DNA of 64,000 nucleotides from Peribacillus frigoritolerans_B (GCF_044762665.1 NZ_JBIWES010000002.1:248001-312000); one strand, 5' to 3'; positions 52,448 to 61,476 are shown, counted from the first letter of the stretch. Made by a program: numbers and translations. Notes: generated by a model from the letters alone, not told the origin.

Positions 52448-52810
52448 ATGCTGGAGAGTTTGTCCACGAATATTCTTTCCTCACAACTTAGAACAGCAAT
52501 CTCGGAAGGAATCAGTTCATATTATCAGCGGGAAATGAATACGCTTGCCTATTCGGAGCAAAGTGTGGAATCTACTGATGTGCCTTCAAAAGAAAAGGTG
52601 CAGGAAATAGTGGATAGTTTGAACACCTTCCTGAATCCGACACATACGGCGGTTCGTTTTGAATTTCACGAGAAGCTGAATGAGTATTACGTCAAGGTAG
52701 TGGATGATGTAACAGATGAGACGATCAGGGAAATTCCCCCGAAGAAGTTATTGGACATCTATGCGGCAATGACGGAGTTTGTCGGCATAATGGTGGATGA
52801 AAAAATATAA
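52448..52810 (+). CDS. flaG: FlaG family protein
   Basis: 120 residues (B. subtilis YvyC/FlaG: 109). The FlaG domain fills the C-terminal half (AVRFEFHEKLNEYYVKVVDD, TIREIPPKKLLDIYAAM). FlaG proteins influence filament length in other genera. First gene of the operon with fliD, fliS and fliT; GGGGGCTATTTAG precedes the ATG. The N-terminal ~40 residues are poorly conserved. Confidence 0.85.
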   Translation: MLESLSTNILSSQLRTAISEGISSYYQREMNTLAYSEQSVESTDVPSKEKVQEIVDSLNTFLNPTHTAVRFEFHEKLNEYYVKVVDDVTDETIREIPPKKLLDIYAAMTEFVGIMVDEKI

Positions 52811-52824
52811 GCGGGTGATCAATT

Positions 52825-54336
52825 TTGGTACGAATCAGCGGTTTAGCAAGCGGGATGGACATTGATGAATTAGTTAAGAGCATGATGCAGGCGGAACGGG
52901 TGCCATTGGATAAACTGACACAGAAAAAGCAGTATTCCGAGTGGCAGCGGGATGATTACCGTTCGATAAATACAGCTTTATCAGAATTGGATACGCTCAT
53001 TCGTGATGGAGTTGGAAAGCAGTCTTCCTTCATTAAAAAGAAGGTGACGGTATCGAATCCAGATGCTGTATCAGTGAGAAATGTGAATTCGACCAGTGAT
53101 TTTTCCGGGAATATAAAAGTGAATGGACTTGCCAAAGCAGCAACCATGACAAGTACGGAAAAATCAGCTGTTACCGATCCAAAAAAGAAACTATCGGAAT
53201 TGGGAATCACGACACCTCAAGATATTACGATATTGGCCATCAATAAGGATGGCGGTTTTGATACGGAAGTAAAAGATGGAGCAACAGTGGAAAAACCGTA
53301 CACACTTACCCTAAATGCGGACGATACGTTAGAGAGTGTCATAAATAAAATTAATGCTAACTCGGGCGTGACTCTATTTTTCGATGAAACGTCCCAGAAA
53401 TTTTCCATTACTGCTAAAAACACAGGTGATGTAAAAGATCGGCCTGAAATTGAATTAGGGGGTACCGGAGATTTCTTCAATGTGCTAAAAATGAGCAGTA
53501 ACAATGAAGGGACTGGCGGCACAATAGGGGAAAATGCATCGATTACTTATAATGGACTGGGCATTTCCCGGCCTTCGAATACGTTTCAGATTAATGGAGC
53601 GGAAATAACAGTAAAGCAAAAAACGGCGGATACAGTCACATTCTCATCAACAGCTGATGTGGATGCCATCCTGGATACGATTACTCAGTTTGTGAATAAA
53701 TACAATGAAGTCATTAAAAAGGTTCAAGATAAAACGGGTAAAGCGAAATATCGCTCCTTTACCCCGCTTACCGCTGAGCAAAAAAAGGCAATGACAGAGG
53801 ATGAAGTGAAGCTGTGGGAAGAAAAAGCGAAGAGCGGAACGTTAAAAAGCGATTCGACATTAAAAAGTCTCCTGACGACTATGAGGTCATCCCTATACAC
53901 TTCGGTGGATGGGATCACTGGAAAAAACAATCTCAGCAGTTTGGGAATCACCACCACCAAAAATTATTTGGAGGGCGGTAAATTAACGATTGATGAGGAC
54001 AAGCTCCGGGCAGCCATTAGTGAGGATCCGAATGCGATATATGATATGTTCATGGCCAATGGGTCGGAAAAGAGTGACAAAGGCCTCGCGCGACGGTTAA
54101 GGGACGATATAGAATCATCCATGAATGCGATTACTGAAAAAGCCGGGAAGGCCGGATATGTTAATAACAATTTTACAATCGGGAAATTGGTTGATGGGCT
54201 GGATAAGAAGATTTCAACATTTGAAGCCAAGTTAACGAAATTGGAATCGCGTTACTACAGCCAATTCACGGCGATGGAAAAAGCGATACAAAAGGCAAAC
54301 AGCCAAAGTGCATCGTTAGCTTCTTATTTTAGTTAA
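52825..54336 (+). CDS. fliD: Flagellar filament cap protein FliD
   Basis: 503 residues (B. subtilis FliD: 498). Start VRISGLASGMDIDELVKSMM and LDKLTQKKQYSEWQRDDYR match the family; the C-terminal coiled coil (about 460-490) carries KKISTFEAKLTKLESRYYSQ. It caps the filament and folds incoming flagellin. TTG start, GGGTGA 9 bases upstream, 15 bases after flaG. Confidence 0.93.
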   Translation: MVRISGLASGMDIDELVKSMMQAERVPLDKLTQKKQYSEWQRDDYRSINTALSELDTLIRDGVGKQSSFIKKKVTVSNPDAVSVRNVNSTSDFSGNIKVNGLAKAATMTSTEKSAVTDPKKKLSELGITTPQDITILAINKDGGFDTEVKDGATVEKPYTLTLNADDTLESVINKINANSGVTLFFDETSQKFSITAKNTGDVKDRPEIELGGTGDFFNVLKMSSNNEGTGGTIGENASITYNGLGISRPSNTFQINGAEITVKQKTADTVTFSSTADVDAILDTITQFVNKYNEVIKKVQDKTGKAKYRSFTPLTAEQKKAMTEDEVKLWEEKAKSGTLKSDSTLKSLLTTMRSSLYTSVDGITGKNNLSSLGITTTKNYLEGGKLTIDEDKLRAAISEDPNAIYDMFMANGSEKSDKGLARRLRDDIESSMNAITEKAGKAGYVNNNFTIGKLVDGLDKKISTFEAKLTKLESRYYSQFTAMEKAIQKANSQSASLASYFS

Positions 54337-54360
54337 GGTAAGTCGGAAAGGAAGTTAAAT

Positions 54361-54762
54361 ATGGCGGTAAATAATCCATATCAATCGTACCAGCAAAATT
54401 CAGTCAATACAGCATCACCGGGAGAGCTTACATTAATGCTTTATAATGGCTGCCTAAAGTTCATCATGCTTGGGAAGAAAGCCATTGAGGCAGGAAATAT
54501 CGAAGCGAAGAATACGAACATCATCAAGGCGCAAAATATTATCCGCGAATTGATGGTGACGCTGAATATGGATGCGGATGTATCCAAAGATATGATGAGC
54601 CTGTATGATTTCATGAACCGGCGTCTGATCGAAGCGAATATGAAAAATGATGTTTCTGCTTTGGAAGAAGTGGAAGGACTTGTTACGGAGTTCCGGAATA
54701 CTTGGAAGGAAGTAATTCAGATCAACCGGAAAAAACAGTTCACCCAAAGCGGTCAAGTGTGA
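54361..54762 (+). CDS. fliS: Flagellin export chaperone FliS
   Basis: 133 residues (B. subtilis: 133). Family marks: NPYQSYQQNSVNTASPGELT, LMLYNGCLKFI, and ISLYDFMNRRLIEAN-type helix. It binds the flagellin C-terminus in the cytoplasm. GGAAAGG precedes the ATG. The stop overlaps the fliT start (TGATG). Confidence 0.94.
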   Translation: MAVNNPYQSYQQNSVNTASPGELTLMLYNGCLKFIMLGKKAIEAGNIEAKNTNIIKAQNIIRELMVTLNMDADVSKDMMSLYDFMNRRLIEANMKNDVSALEEVEGLVTEFRNTWKEVIQINRKKQFTQSGQV

Positions 54763-55106
54763 TGGTGATTAGAACCTTTCATGATTTGACTGCTGAATTG
54801 CTTGCGGTTCTGGAAGATCGCACGATTACAGAACGTGATGATAAAATAGAAAGGGTCACAAAGCTGATTGAACAGCGAGATGGACTTCTTCCTCAAATCA
54901 AACCGCCGTTTACTGGTGAAGAGCAGCAGCTGGGACGTGCATTACTGTTGCTCAACCAACAGGTCGATCACTTGCTGAAGCTCCAAAAGCAGGAGATACA
55001 GCGGGATATCCAGGAAATAAATAAGAAGAAACGATCATCCAATAAATACACGAACCCGTATGAAAGTCTATCAGTGGATGGCATGTTCTATGATAAAAGA
55101 AATTGA
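54762..55106 (+). CDS. fliT: Flagellar chaperone FliT
   Basis: 114 residues (B. subtilis FliT: 113), all-helical, start overlapping the fliS stop by one base. Conserved core: RTFHDLTAELLAVLEDRTI and IEQRDGLLPQI. In bacilli it escorts FliD. The C-terminus ends in the common NPYESLSVDGMFYDKRN tail. No terminator as strong as those elsewhere was found before hpf. Confidence 0.9.
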   Translation: MVIRTFHDLTAELLAVLEDRTITERDDKIERVTKLIEQRDGLLPQIKPPFTGEEQQLGRALLLLNQQVDHLLKLQKQEIQRDIQEINKKKRSSNKYTNPYESLSVDGMFYDKRN

Positions 55107-55287
55107 TTCCCTTACCATTTGGATTCCAAACGGTTTTCATGTTAATTGTTTTTAAATTTTCTGTAAATAAAGTGGGCTTAATTTTTTCTTTCTAGCATAG
55201 CATTTGATATAATGAAGCTAGGGCAGACATCAACCCTTTCCAAACCTTCCGACAATTGTTTCATTATTTCGACATATTTCATGATGT

Positions 55288-55321
55288 GTTTCTAAAAGGA
55301 ACCGGAGGGGTATTGTAGAAT
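55288..55321 (+). promoter_or_regulatory. Overlapping sigma-B and sigma-H promoters of hpf
   Basis: Sigma-B: GTTTCT (55288), 14 bases, GGGTAT (55308). Sigma-H: AAAGGAACC (55295), 11 bases, GTAGAAT (55315). Both spacings fit the consensus. B. subtilis yvyD/hpf is known to use both factors. Confidence 0.75.
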
Positions 55322-55358
55322 CTAACTGTATAGTCTTAATTTAAGGAGGACTCACTTT

Positions 55359-55916
55359 ATGAATTACAACGTACGCGGTGAAAACATTGAGGTAACTCCA
55401 GCAATTCGAGAATACGTCGAAAAGAAAATTGGCAAGTTAGAACGATATTTTAACAATACACCAGATGCAAATGTGTTAGTCAATTTAAAAGTGAACAATA
55501 ATACATCAAAGGTCGAAGTGACGATTCCCATGCAGAATTTGGTTCTTCGAGCTGAAGAGGAAAATGCGGATATGTATGCTGCCATTGACTTGATCAATGA
55601 TAAGCTTGAACGCCAAATTCGTAAACATAAAACGAAGGTCAATCGCAAGTTCCGAAACAATCTATCGACTACACCGGATGCATTCGCCTTCAATACGGAA
55701 GTTGACGAAGTGTTGGATGAATTCGAAGACGATAATGATATTGAAGTGGTCCGCAATAAGCGCTTTGATTTAAAGCCAATGGACAGTGAAGAAGCGATTT
55801 TACAAATGAATATGCTTGGTCACAGTTTCTTCGTTTACACGAATGCGGATACTAATACAACAAACGTAGTGTACCGCCGAAAAGATGGACGCTATGGATT
55901 GATTGAACCTAGTTAA
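55359..55916 (+). CDS. hpf: Long-form ribosome hibernation-promoting factor
   Basis: 185 residues (B. subtilis HPF/YvyD: 189). N-terminal RNA-binding domain (NYNVRGENIEVTPAIREYVE, KIGKLERYF, DLINDKLERQIRKHK) and C-terminal dimerisation domain from about 125 (KRFDLKPMDSEEAILQMNML, HSFFVYTNADT, VVYRRKDGRYGLI). It pairs 70S ribosomes into inactive 100S dimers in stress and stationary phase. AAGGAGGACTCACTTT precedes the ATG. Own promoters and terminator. Confidence 0.94.
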   Translation: MNYNVRGENIEVTPAIREYVEKKIGKLERYFNNTPDANVLVNLKVNNNTSKVEVTIPMQNLVLRAEEENADMYAAIDLINDKLERQIRKHKTKVNRKFRNNLSTTPDAFAFNTEVDEVLDEFEDDNDIEVVRNKRFDLKPMDSEEAILQMNMLGHSFFVYTNADTNTTNVVYRRKDGRYGLIEPS

Positions 55917-55933
55917 TTATTATTCTAAGATCA

Positions 55934-55968
55934 AAAGCACAGCCCAGCCTCTGGGTTGTGCTTTTTAA
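55934..55968 (+). terminator. Terminator of hpf
   Basis: AAAAGCACAGCCCAG/CTGGGTTGTGCTTTT stem with one wobble pair, then T. Confidence 0.85.
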
Positions 55969-56204
55969 ATGCATGTTGATAGAATCCGTTTGAAAAGTAA
56001 AAAAATGATTGCTTCTTTTTTCTCTGAAAAACCCAAAAGTTCATTTAAAAGAACAAAATTTGTTCATTATTAAGATAAATAGTTAATTTTACCTATTCAA
56101 ATACCCCTTTCTTTTGCACTATACTCGAATTGTTAGTTCTTTAAAGAGAACGACTGGTTATTTATAAAAAACAATTTGATCAAGGTGCAGAGGGGTTGGA
56201 TTAT

Positions 56205-56402
56205 TTGTATCGAAAGAATTGCCATACTTGCCATAGGGCTTCTTTTAGCAGTGCGGAATATGGAAAGTGGCTTTGCCCGACCTGCGGTGGGGACTTAACT
56301 GCGCAAAAAGCCCTCGATGCATTTACAATTGAGAGAATCAATACACCACAACGAAGTATTAAGATGAGCAATATTTGCTCTTATATGAAAAAAAGAGATT
56401 GA
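56205..56402 (+). CDS. Small zinc-ribbon protein
   Basis: 65 residues from a TTG at 56205, 9 bases after GAGGGG; a TTG three codons earlier overlaps that site. Two CxxC knuckles (NCHTCHR at about 5-8 and LCPTCGGD at about 27-30) form a rubredoxin-like zinc ribbon; the rest (TAQKALDAFTIERIN...) is helical. TATACT near 56121 is a possible -10. The perfect palindrome GAACAAAATTTGTTC (56051-56065) lies upstream; its GAAC/GTTC arms are 7 bases apart, too wide for the LexA box. The family and role are unknown to me. Confidence 0.6.
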   Translation: MYRKNCHTCHRASFSSAEYGKWLCPTCGGDLTAQKALDAFTIERINTPQRSIKMSNICSYMKKRD

Positions 56403-56561
56403 ATCCTACAAAATCACTTGGAATTAGAATTTTCCCAATATTGTAATATTTTGTCGGATGAAAGTTTTTGCATTTATGTGGATTACCGACATAAAATAGC
56501 AATATATGGAGTGTCTATCCGTTATAATATGAATATAGGTAATGTATTTGGTAATAAATAC

Positions 56562-56645
56562 CACGACAAAGGCAAACTCATTGAAAAATAAGGGCGCAAA
56601 GGCACAGGTCTAAGGTCCTGGTGACTATGATGGCTGGTCTGCCTG
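56562..56645 (+). promoter_or_regulatory. Cyclic di-GMP-I (GEMM) riboswitch upstream of sinI
   Basis: The 84-base stretch aligns along its length with the GEMM-I aptamer: CACGACAAAGGCAAACT (consensus CACGCACAGGGCAAACC), GGGCGCAAAGGCACAGG (GGGACGCAAAGCCxCxGG), TCTAAGG, and ATGGCTGGTCTGCC (AUGGUAGCCGGGUUGCC). The closing helix GGCA/TGCC pairs. No terminator stem follows; only a 6-bp hairpin (56646-56661) separates it from the sinI ribosome binding site at 56663, so control of translation or RNA stability is more likely than transcription termination. TATAAT at 56523 is a likely -10. Not tested by structure folding here. Confidence 0.85.
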
Positions 56646-56676
56646 AAATACAAGAGTATTTTAGGAGGTAGAAGAG

Positions 56677-56817
56677 GTGGCTAATGTGGAAATGGATCAA
56701 GAATGGGTGAAATTGATTTCTGAAGCAAGGAGCTTGGGTTTCAAAAAAGAGGAAATCAGTGCTTTTTTTAAAAGGGAAAGCCTTGAGGCAACATTTGAGG
56801 AGAACGATGGAAAATAG
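56677..56817 (+). CDS. sinI: SinI-like antirepressor
   Basis: 46 residues, GTG start 8 bases after AGGAGG. The core DQEWVKLISEARSLGFKKEE matches the SinR-binding helices of B. subtilis SinI (LDQEWVELMVEAKEANISPEE). The C-terminal tail is shorter than in B. subtilis (57 residues). SinI frees biofilm matrix genes by binding SinR. The gene directly follows a c-di-GMP-I riboswitch and faces a sinR homologue across a terminator, unlike the tandem sinI-sinR of B. subtilis. Confidence 0.85.
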   Translation: MANVEMDQEWVKLISEARSLGFKKEEISAFFKRESLEATFEENDGK

Positions 56818-56840
56818 GTTCCGAACAAATTTGAGAACAT

Positions 56841-56891
56841 CCCTATAAACAGTGGTTCGCTTCATTTACTGTTTATAGGGTTCATTCTTCC
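56841..56891. terminator. Terminator between sinI and sinR
   Basis: CCCTATAAACAGT/ACTGTTTATAGGG 13-bp perfect stem with a 14-base loop; T-rich on the plus side. It serves sinI and lies 76 bases from the end of convergent sinR. Confidence 0.82.
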
Positions 56892-56966
56892 TTGAGATTC
56901 TTGTGAGCCTAGCTTATTCAAACTGTATTCTTCAGGATTATGTAGGTAAACTAGTGCACTGCCACT

Positions 56967-57290
56967 CTACTCTTCTTTATCTTTTCTCCATTTATTAAAC
57001 TCGATGAACTCCCTGAATTGTTGTTTAGAAACACCCGAATTCATGGCTTCCTCAACGATTTTCATCCAGTCATTGTCCAAGGTTTCCTTATTTGGTGCAT
57101 CGTAAAGCAGGGCATCAACAGGGATATTAAGTACGGCGGAGATTTTTTCAAGAAATTGAATAGAAGGATTCGTTTGTAAGTTCCGCTCGAGCGAACTTAA
57201 ATAAGACTTTGCCACACCGGCTTTATCGGCAAGTTCAGTCATTGACATTTTCTTTTCTTCTCGCAGTTTTTTTACACGTTCACCAATCAT
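56967..57290 (-). CDS. sinR: Biofilm master repressor SinR
   Basis: 107 residues (B. subtilis SinR: 111). The N-terminal XRE HTH (MIGERVKKLREEKKMSMTEL, AGVAKSYLSSLERNLQTNPS) is nearly the same as in SinR, and the C-terminal SinI-contact domain is kept (NDWMKIVEEAMNSGVSKQQF, REFIEFNKWRKDKEE). It represses matrix operons and is held in balance by SinI. Start at ATG 57290 after GAGGTGG; a GTG nine bases earlier overlaps this site. Convergent with sinI; the two are controlled separately. Confidence 0.92.
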   Translation of the reverse strand: MIGERVKKLREEKKMSMTELADKAGVAKSYLSSLERNLQTNPSIQFLEKISAVLNIPVDALLYDAPNKETLDNDWMKIVEEAMNSGVSKQQFREFIEFNKWRKDKEE

Positions 57291-57586
57291 CAATACCACC
57301 TCGAAACATGTTCTATTTATCTTCCGCTAATAAGTTTCGGCAAGCCCACCTTATCATTCAAAACATGACGCCTGTAAGGTTGGATTACCTTGACATGCTA
57401 TCTCTAGAGAGGAAACAGCATCTAGTGATGGAAGGTTATGGATAATTCCCATTTGCATATGGAGATAGTGGGGAGTTTGCAACATATGTTTTATACTTCC
57501 TCCTATTTTAACAGTTTTACTCCTCATTTATCCATTGTTTTTCGCAAGAATTGAATTCCGGTCTATACCAGGGAAGTGACATGAAG

Positions 57587-57615
57587 TTGTACCTCTATGA
57601 TAGAAGTGGTAAAAT
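57587..57615 (+). promoter_or_regulatory. Sigma-A promoter of secA
   Basis: TTGTAC, 17 bases, TAAAAT, 96 bases before the secA start. The rest of 57291-57586 holds only a 45-codon frame without a ribosome binding site. Confidence 0.65.
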
Positions 57616-57711
57616 TAAGCGTGCATTAGTAATAATAGAAGGTGTGTTTCTTCTTACTTATATGAATTTTGTCATTGAACGATCATTACCATAATAGAGG
57701 AGCGTTATTGA

Positions 57712-60225
57712 ATGCTTAATATATTAAATAAAGTTTTTGATCCGAATAAGCGAGAAATCAAACGTTTAGAAAAAATCGCCGATCAGGTCGAAGCGCTGGC
57801 TGATGAGACTGCTGCGCTATCGGATGAACAGTTGCGTGCCAAAACGGATGAGTTTAAAGAGCGTTATCAAAATGGGGAAACCGTTGATGATTTGCTTGTC
57901 GAGGCTTTTGCGGTTGCGCGTGAAGGGGCAAAGCGTGCTCTGGGCTTATATCCTTACCGTGTTCAAATCATGGGTGGGGCATCCCTTCATGATGGAAATA
58001 TCTCCGAGATGAAAACAGGGGAAGGTAAAACCTTAACATCCACAATGCCGGTTTATTTAAACGCGATTACCGGTAAAGGTGTACATGTCGTTACTGTCAA
58101 TGAATACTTGGCACACCGTGATGCCACCGAGATGGGTGTATTGTATGATTTCCTCGGTTTGACCGTGGGATTGAATTTGAACAGTCATTCTAAAGAAGAA
58201 AAGCAGGCGGCGTACAATGCCGACATTACGTACAGTACGAATAATGAGTTAGGTTTTGATTATCTTCGTGACAATATGGTGTTATATAAAGAACAAATGG
58301 TACAGCGTCCGCTGCACTTCGCGGTCATCGATGAGGTCGATTCGATTTTGATTGATGAGGCGAGAACGCCATTGATCATCTCCGGTTCGGCACAAAAATC
58401 GGCTCAGCTTTACATCCAGGCCAATGCGTTTGTGAAAACCTTAAAAAAAGAAACGGACTACACATATGATGAAAAGACAAAAGGTGTTCAGCTGACGGAA
58501 GATGGGATGAATCGAGCTGAAAGAGCGTTTAATATCGATAATTTATTCGATATTAGTCACGTTACTTTGAATCATCATATCAATCAGGCGTTAAAGGCTC
58601 ATGTTTCCATGCATTTGGATGTGGATTATGTTGTCCAGGAAGGCGAGATAGTCATCGTTGACCAATTCACTGGCCGTTTGATGAAAGGCCGCCGTTACAG
58701 TGAAGGTCTCCACCAGGCGATCGAAGCGAAAGAAGGACTTGAAATCCAAAATGAAAGCATGACTCTTGCGACGATTACATTCCAGAACTATTTCAGGATG
58801 TATGAAAAACTTTCAGGTATGACCGGTACAGCCAAAACGGAAGAAGAGGAATTCCGCAATATTTATAATATGAATGTCATTGCAATCCCGACAAACAGGA
58901 ATATCATTAGGGATGACAGGGCAGATCTTATATACGCGACAACTGATGGGAAATTCAAGGCTGTTGTGGAAGACATCGCCGAACGTTATACAAAGGGTCA
59001 GCCTGTGCTTGTCGGTACGGTTGCCATCGAAACATCTGAAGTCATATCTGCCTATTTATCCAAAAAAGGAATCCCTCATGATGTTTTGAATGCCAAGAAC
59101 CATGAGCGTGAAGCGGAAATCATTGCGAATGCAGGTAATCAAGGCTCAGTTACGATCGCTACGAACATGGCAGGACGCGGTACGGACATCAAGCTTGGTG
59201 AAGGTGTCAAGGAGCTTGGGGGCCTTGCTGTAATCGGCACGGAACGTCATGAAAGCAGGCGTATAGATAACCAGCTGCGTGGTCGGTCCGGCCGTCAGGG
59301 AGATCCAGGGGTCACTCAATTCTATTTATCAATGGAAGATGAATTGATGCGCCGCTTCGGTTCGGATAACATGAAAAACATGATGGCGCGCCTTGGTATG
59401 GATGATTCCCAGCCAATTCAAAGTAAAATGGTGACGAGGGCCGTTGAATCCGCACAGAAACGGGTCGAAGGCAATAACTTCGATTCACGTAAGCAATTAC
59501 TGCAGTATGATGATGTTCTCCGTCAACAACGGGAAATTATCTATAAACAGCGTTTCGATGTCATGGAAAGTGAAAACTTACGTGAAATCGTCGAAACGAT
59601 GATTACGGCATCCATCCAGCGAAATGTAGTCGCGTTTGCACCAATGGGCGATGAGGAAGGCTGGAATTTACAAGGCCTTGTCGATTACCTGAATGGTAAC
59701 CTATTCAATGAAGGTTCAATCACTGTAGCTGATTTGGACGGGAAAAACGAATCGGAATTGGTTGAGTTCATTTTAGCAAAAGTGAAAGAAGGCTATGACC
59801 AAAAAGAAGAAGAACTATCTGAAGAACAAATGCGTGAATTCGAAAAAGTAATCGTTCTTCGTGCAGTCGATAGTAAGTGGATGGACCATATTGATGCAAT
59901 GGAGCAATTGCGTCAAGGGATCCACCTTCGTGCATATGGCCAGATCGATCCGCTTCGTGAATATCAATCTGAAGGTTTCGCAATGTTTGAAGCCATGATT
60001 GCTTCAATGGAAGATGAAGTCGCCAAATACATCATGAAGGCTGAAATTCGTAACAATTTGGAACGTAAGGAAGTCATAAAAGGACAAGCGGTCAATCCGA
60101 AGGAAGAAGACGGGGGAAAAGTGAAAAAAGCCCCTGCCCGTAAAAAAGAAAATGTTGGAAGAAACGCGTTATGCCCATGCGGAAGCGGTAAAAAATATAA
60201 GAATTGCCATGGCAGTTTAGGCTAA
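57712..60225 (+). CDS. secA: Preprotein translocase ATPase SecA
   Basis: 837 residues (B. subtilis SecA: 841). Walker A MKTGEGKTLTSTM, Walker B IDEVDSILIDEARTPLII, helicase domain 2 TNMAGRGTDIKLG and LRGRSGRQGDPGVTQF, preprotein cross-linking domain between. The C-terminal tail carries the zinc motif CPCGSGKKYKNCH, which SecA2 at 11485 lacks. It drives general secretion at SecYEG. GAGGAGCGTTATTGA precedes the ATG. Confidence 0.96.
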   Translation: MLNILNKVFDPNKREIKRLEKIADQVEALADETAALSDEQLRAKTDEFKERYQNGETVDDLLVEAFAVAREGAKRALGLYPYRVQIMGGASLHDGNISEMKTGEGKTLTSTMPVYLNAITGKGVHVVTVNEYLAHRDATEMGVLYDFLGLTVGLNLNSHSKEEKQAAYNADITYSTNNELGFDYLRDNMVLYKEQMVQRPLHFAVIDEVDSILIDEARTPLIISGSAQKSAQLYIQANAFVKTLKKETDYTYDEKTKGVQLTEDGMNRAERAFNIDNLFDISHVTLNHHINQALKAHVSMHLDVDYVVQEGEIVIVDQFTGRLMKGRRYSEGLHQAIEAKEGLEIQNESMTLATITFQNYFRMYEKLSGMTGTAKTEEEEFRNIYNMNVIAIPTNRNIIRDDRADLIYATTDGKFKAVVEDIAERYTKGQPVLVGTVAIETSEVISAYLSKKGIPHDVLNAKNHEREAEIIANAGNQGSVTIATNMAGRGTDIKLGEGVKELGGLAVIGTERHESRRIDNQLRGRSGRQGDPGVTQFYLSMEDELMRRFGSDNMKNMMARLGMDDSQPIQSKMVTRAVESAQKRVEGNNFDSRKQLLQYDDVLRQQREIIYKQRFDVMESENLREIVETMITASIQRNVVAFAPMGDEEGWNLQGLVDYLNGNLFNEGSITVADLDGKNESELVEFILAKVKEGYDQKEEELSEEQMREFEKVIVLRAVDSKWMDHIDAMEQLRQGIHLRAYGQIDPLREYQSEGFAMFEAMIASMEDEVAKYIMKAEIRNNLERKEVIKGQAVNPKEEDGGKVKKAPARKKENVGRNALCPCGSGKKYKNCHGSLG

Positions 60226-60328
60226 AGTTAGGTGTATAATGAATATGGGACGGTTAAGTCTAAGGCTTGCCGCCTCTTTTCATGTTTAGTTTGCATATAG
60301 TTTGAAGAGGTTTATTTGTAATGAAGGG

Positions 60329-60352
60329 AATCCCTCTTCAGGGATTTTTTTT
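60329..60352 (+). terminator. Terminator between secA and prfB
   Basis: AATCCCT/AGGGATT stem with loop CTTC and eight T. It lies 26 bases before prfB, which therefore needs its own promoter (TATAAT near 60236 is possible) or read-through. Confidence 0.8.
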
Positions 60353-60377
60353 AACATACTTAATGAGGTGAAGAGAA

Positions 60378-61476
60378 ATGGAATTAGCAGAAATAAGAAA
60401 TGAACTTGAACGGACAGCGCAACGATTAACGGACTTTAGGGGGTCTCTTTGACTTAGATGAAAAAGAGGCACGAATCGCACAGCTTGAAAATGAGATGAC
60501 ACATCCCGATTTTTGGAATGATCAACAAAAAGCACAAACTGTCATCAATGAAACGAATGCTTTGAAAGAACAAGTCAATCGATTGTCCGAACTGAATGAA
60601 TCATATGAAAATCTGGATTTGACATATGAATTAGTGAAAGAGGAGAATGATCAAGAGCTTTTGGCTGAGCTGGAAGAAGAAATCACGGTTCTTGCACAAA
60701 AGATGAATGACTTTGAACTTCAACTTTTACTAAGTGAAGAATATGACTCGAAAAATGCCATTCTTGAATTGCATCCTGGTGCAGGCGGAACTGAGTCCCA
60801 GGATTGGGGTTCCATGCTGTTGCGCATGTATACAAGATGGGGTGAAAAAAGAGGCTTTAAAGTGGAAACCCTTGATTACCTTCCAGGTGATGAAGCTGGA
60901 ATCAAGAGTGTCACTTTAATCATCAAAGGCCATAACGCCTATGGTTATTTAAAAGCGGAAAAAGGGGTACACCGTCTTGTCCGTATTTCTCCTTTCGATT
61001 CCTCAGGGAGACGCCACACTTCATTCGTTTCATGTGAAGTCATGCCGGAATTCGATGAGACCATCAATATAGAAGTACGTACGGAAGATTTGAAAATCGA
61101 TACGTACCGGGCAAGTGGTGCAGGTGGTCAGCATATCAATACAACGGACTCGGCGGTCCGGATCACCCATATACCTACGAACACCGTGGTAACGTGCCAA
61201 AACGAGAGATCTCAAATCAAAAACAAGGCCCAGGCCATGAATATGCTGAAAGCCAAATTATATCAACGTGAAATTGAACAGCAACAAGCGGAATTGGATG
61301 AAATCCGCGGTGAGCAAAAGGAAATTGGCTGGGGAAGCCAAATTCGTTCTTATGTTTTCCATCCGTATTCCATGGTTAAAGATCACCGTACTGGTGCGGA
61401 GACCGGAAACTTGGGAGCTGTCATGGATGGGGATATCGATATGTTCATTGATGCGTACTTGCGTTCAAAACTATAA
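60378..61476 (+). CDS. prfB: Peptide chain release factor 2 with programmed +1 frameshift
   Basis: ATG 60378 opens a 24-codon frame ending CTT-TGA (60447-60452). Skipping one base at 60450 continues from GAC 60451 to 61476, giving 365 residues (B. subtilis RF2: 366). The internal Shine-Dalgarno-like AGGGGG lies just before the CTTTGA slip site, the standard autoregulatory arrangement: low RF2 slows termination at UGA and favours the shift. RF2 marks are present: the stop-reading SPF in VRISPFDSSGRRHTSF and the catalytic GGQ in ASGAGGQHINT. GAGGTGAAGAGAA precedes the ATG. Confidence 0.96.

Noticed and set aside
56051..56065. GAACAAAATTTGTTC as a LexA (SOS) box
   Set aside because: The LexA box of bacilli has GAAC-N4-GTTC; here the spacing is seven.
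57309..57445. 45-codon plus-strand frame ending ...LSLERKQHLVMEGYG between sinR and secA
   Set aside because: Looks weakly protein-like at its end, but has no ribosome binding site and starts in the sinR promoter region; no family recognised.
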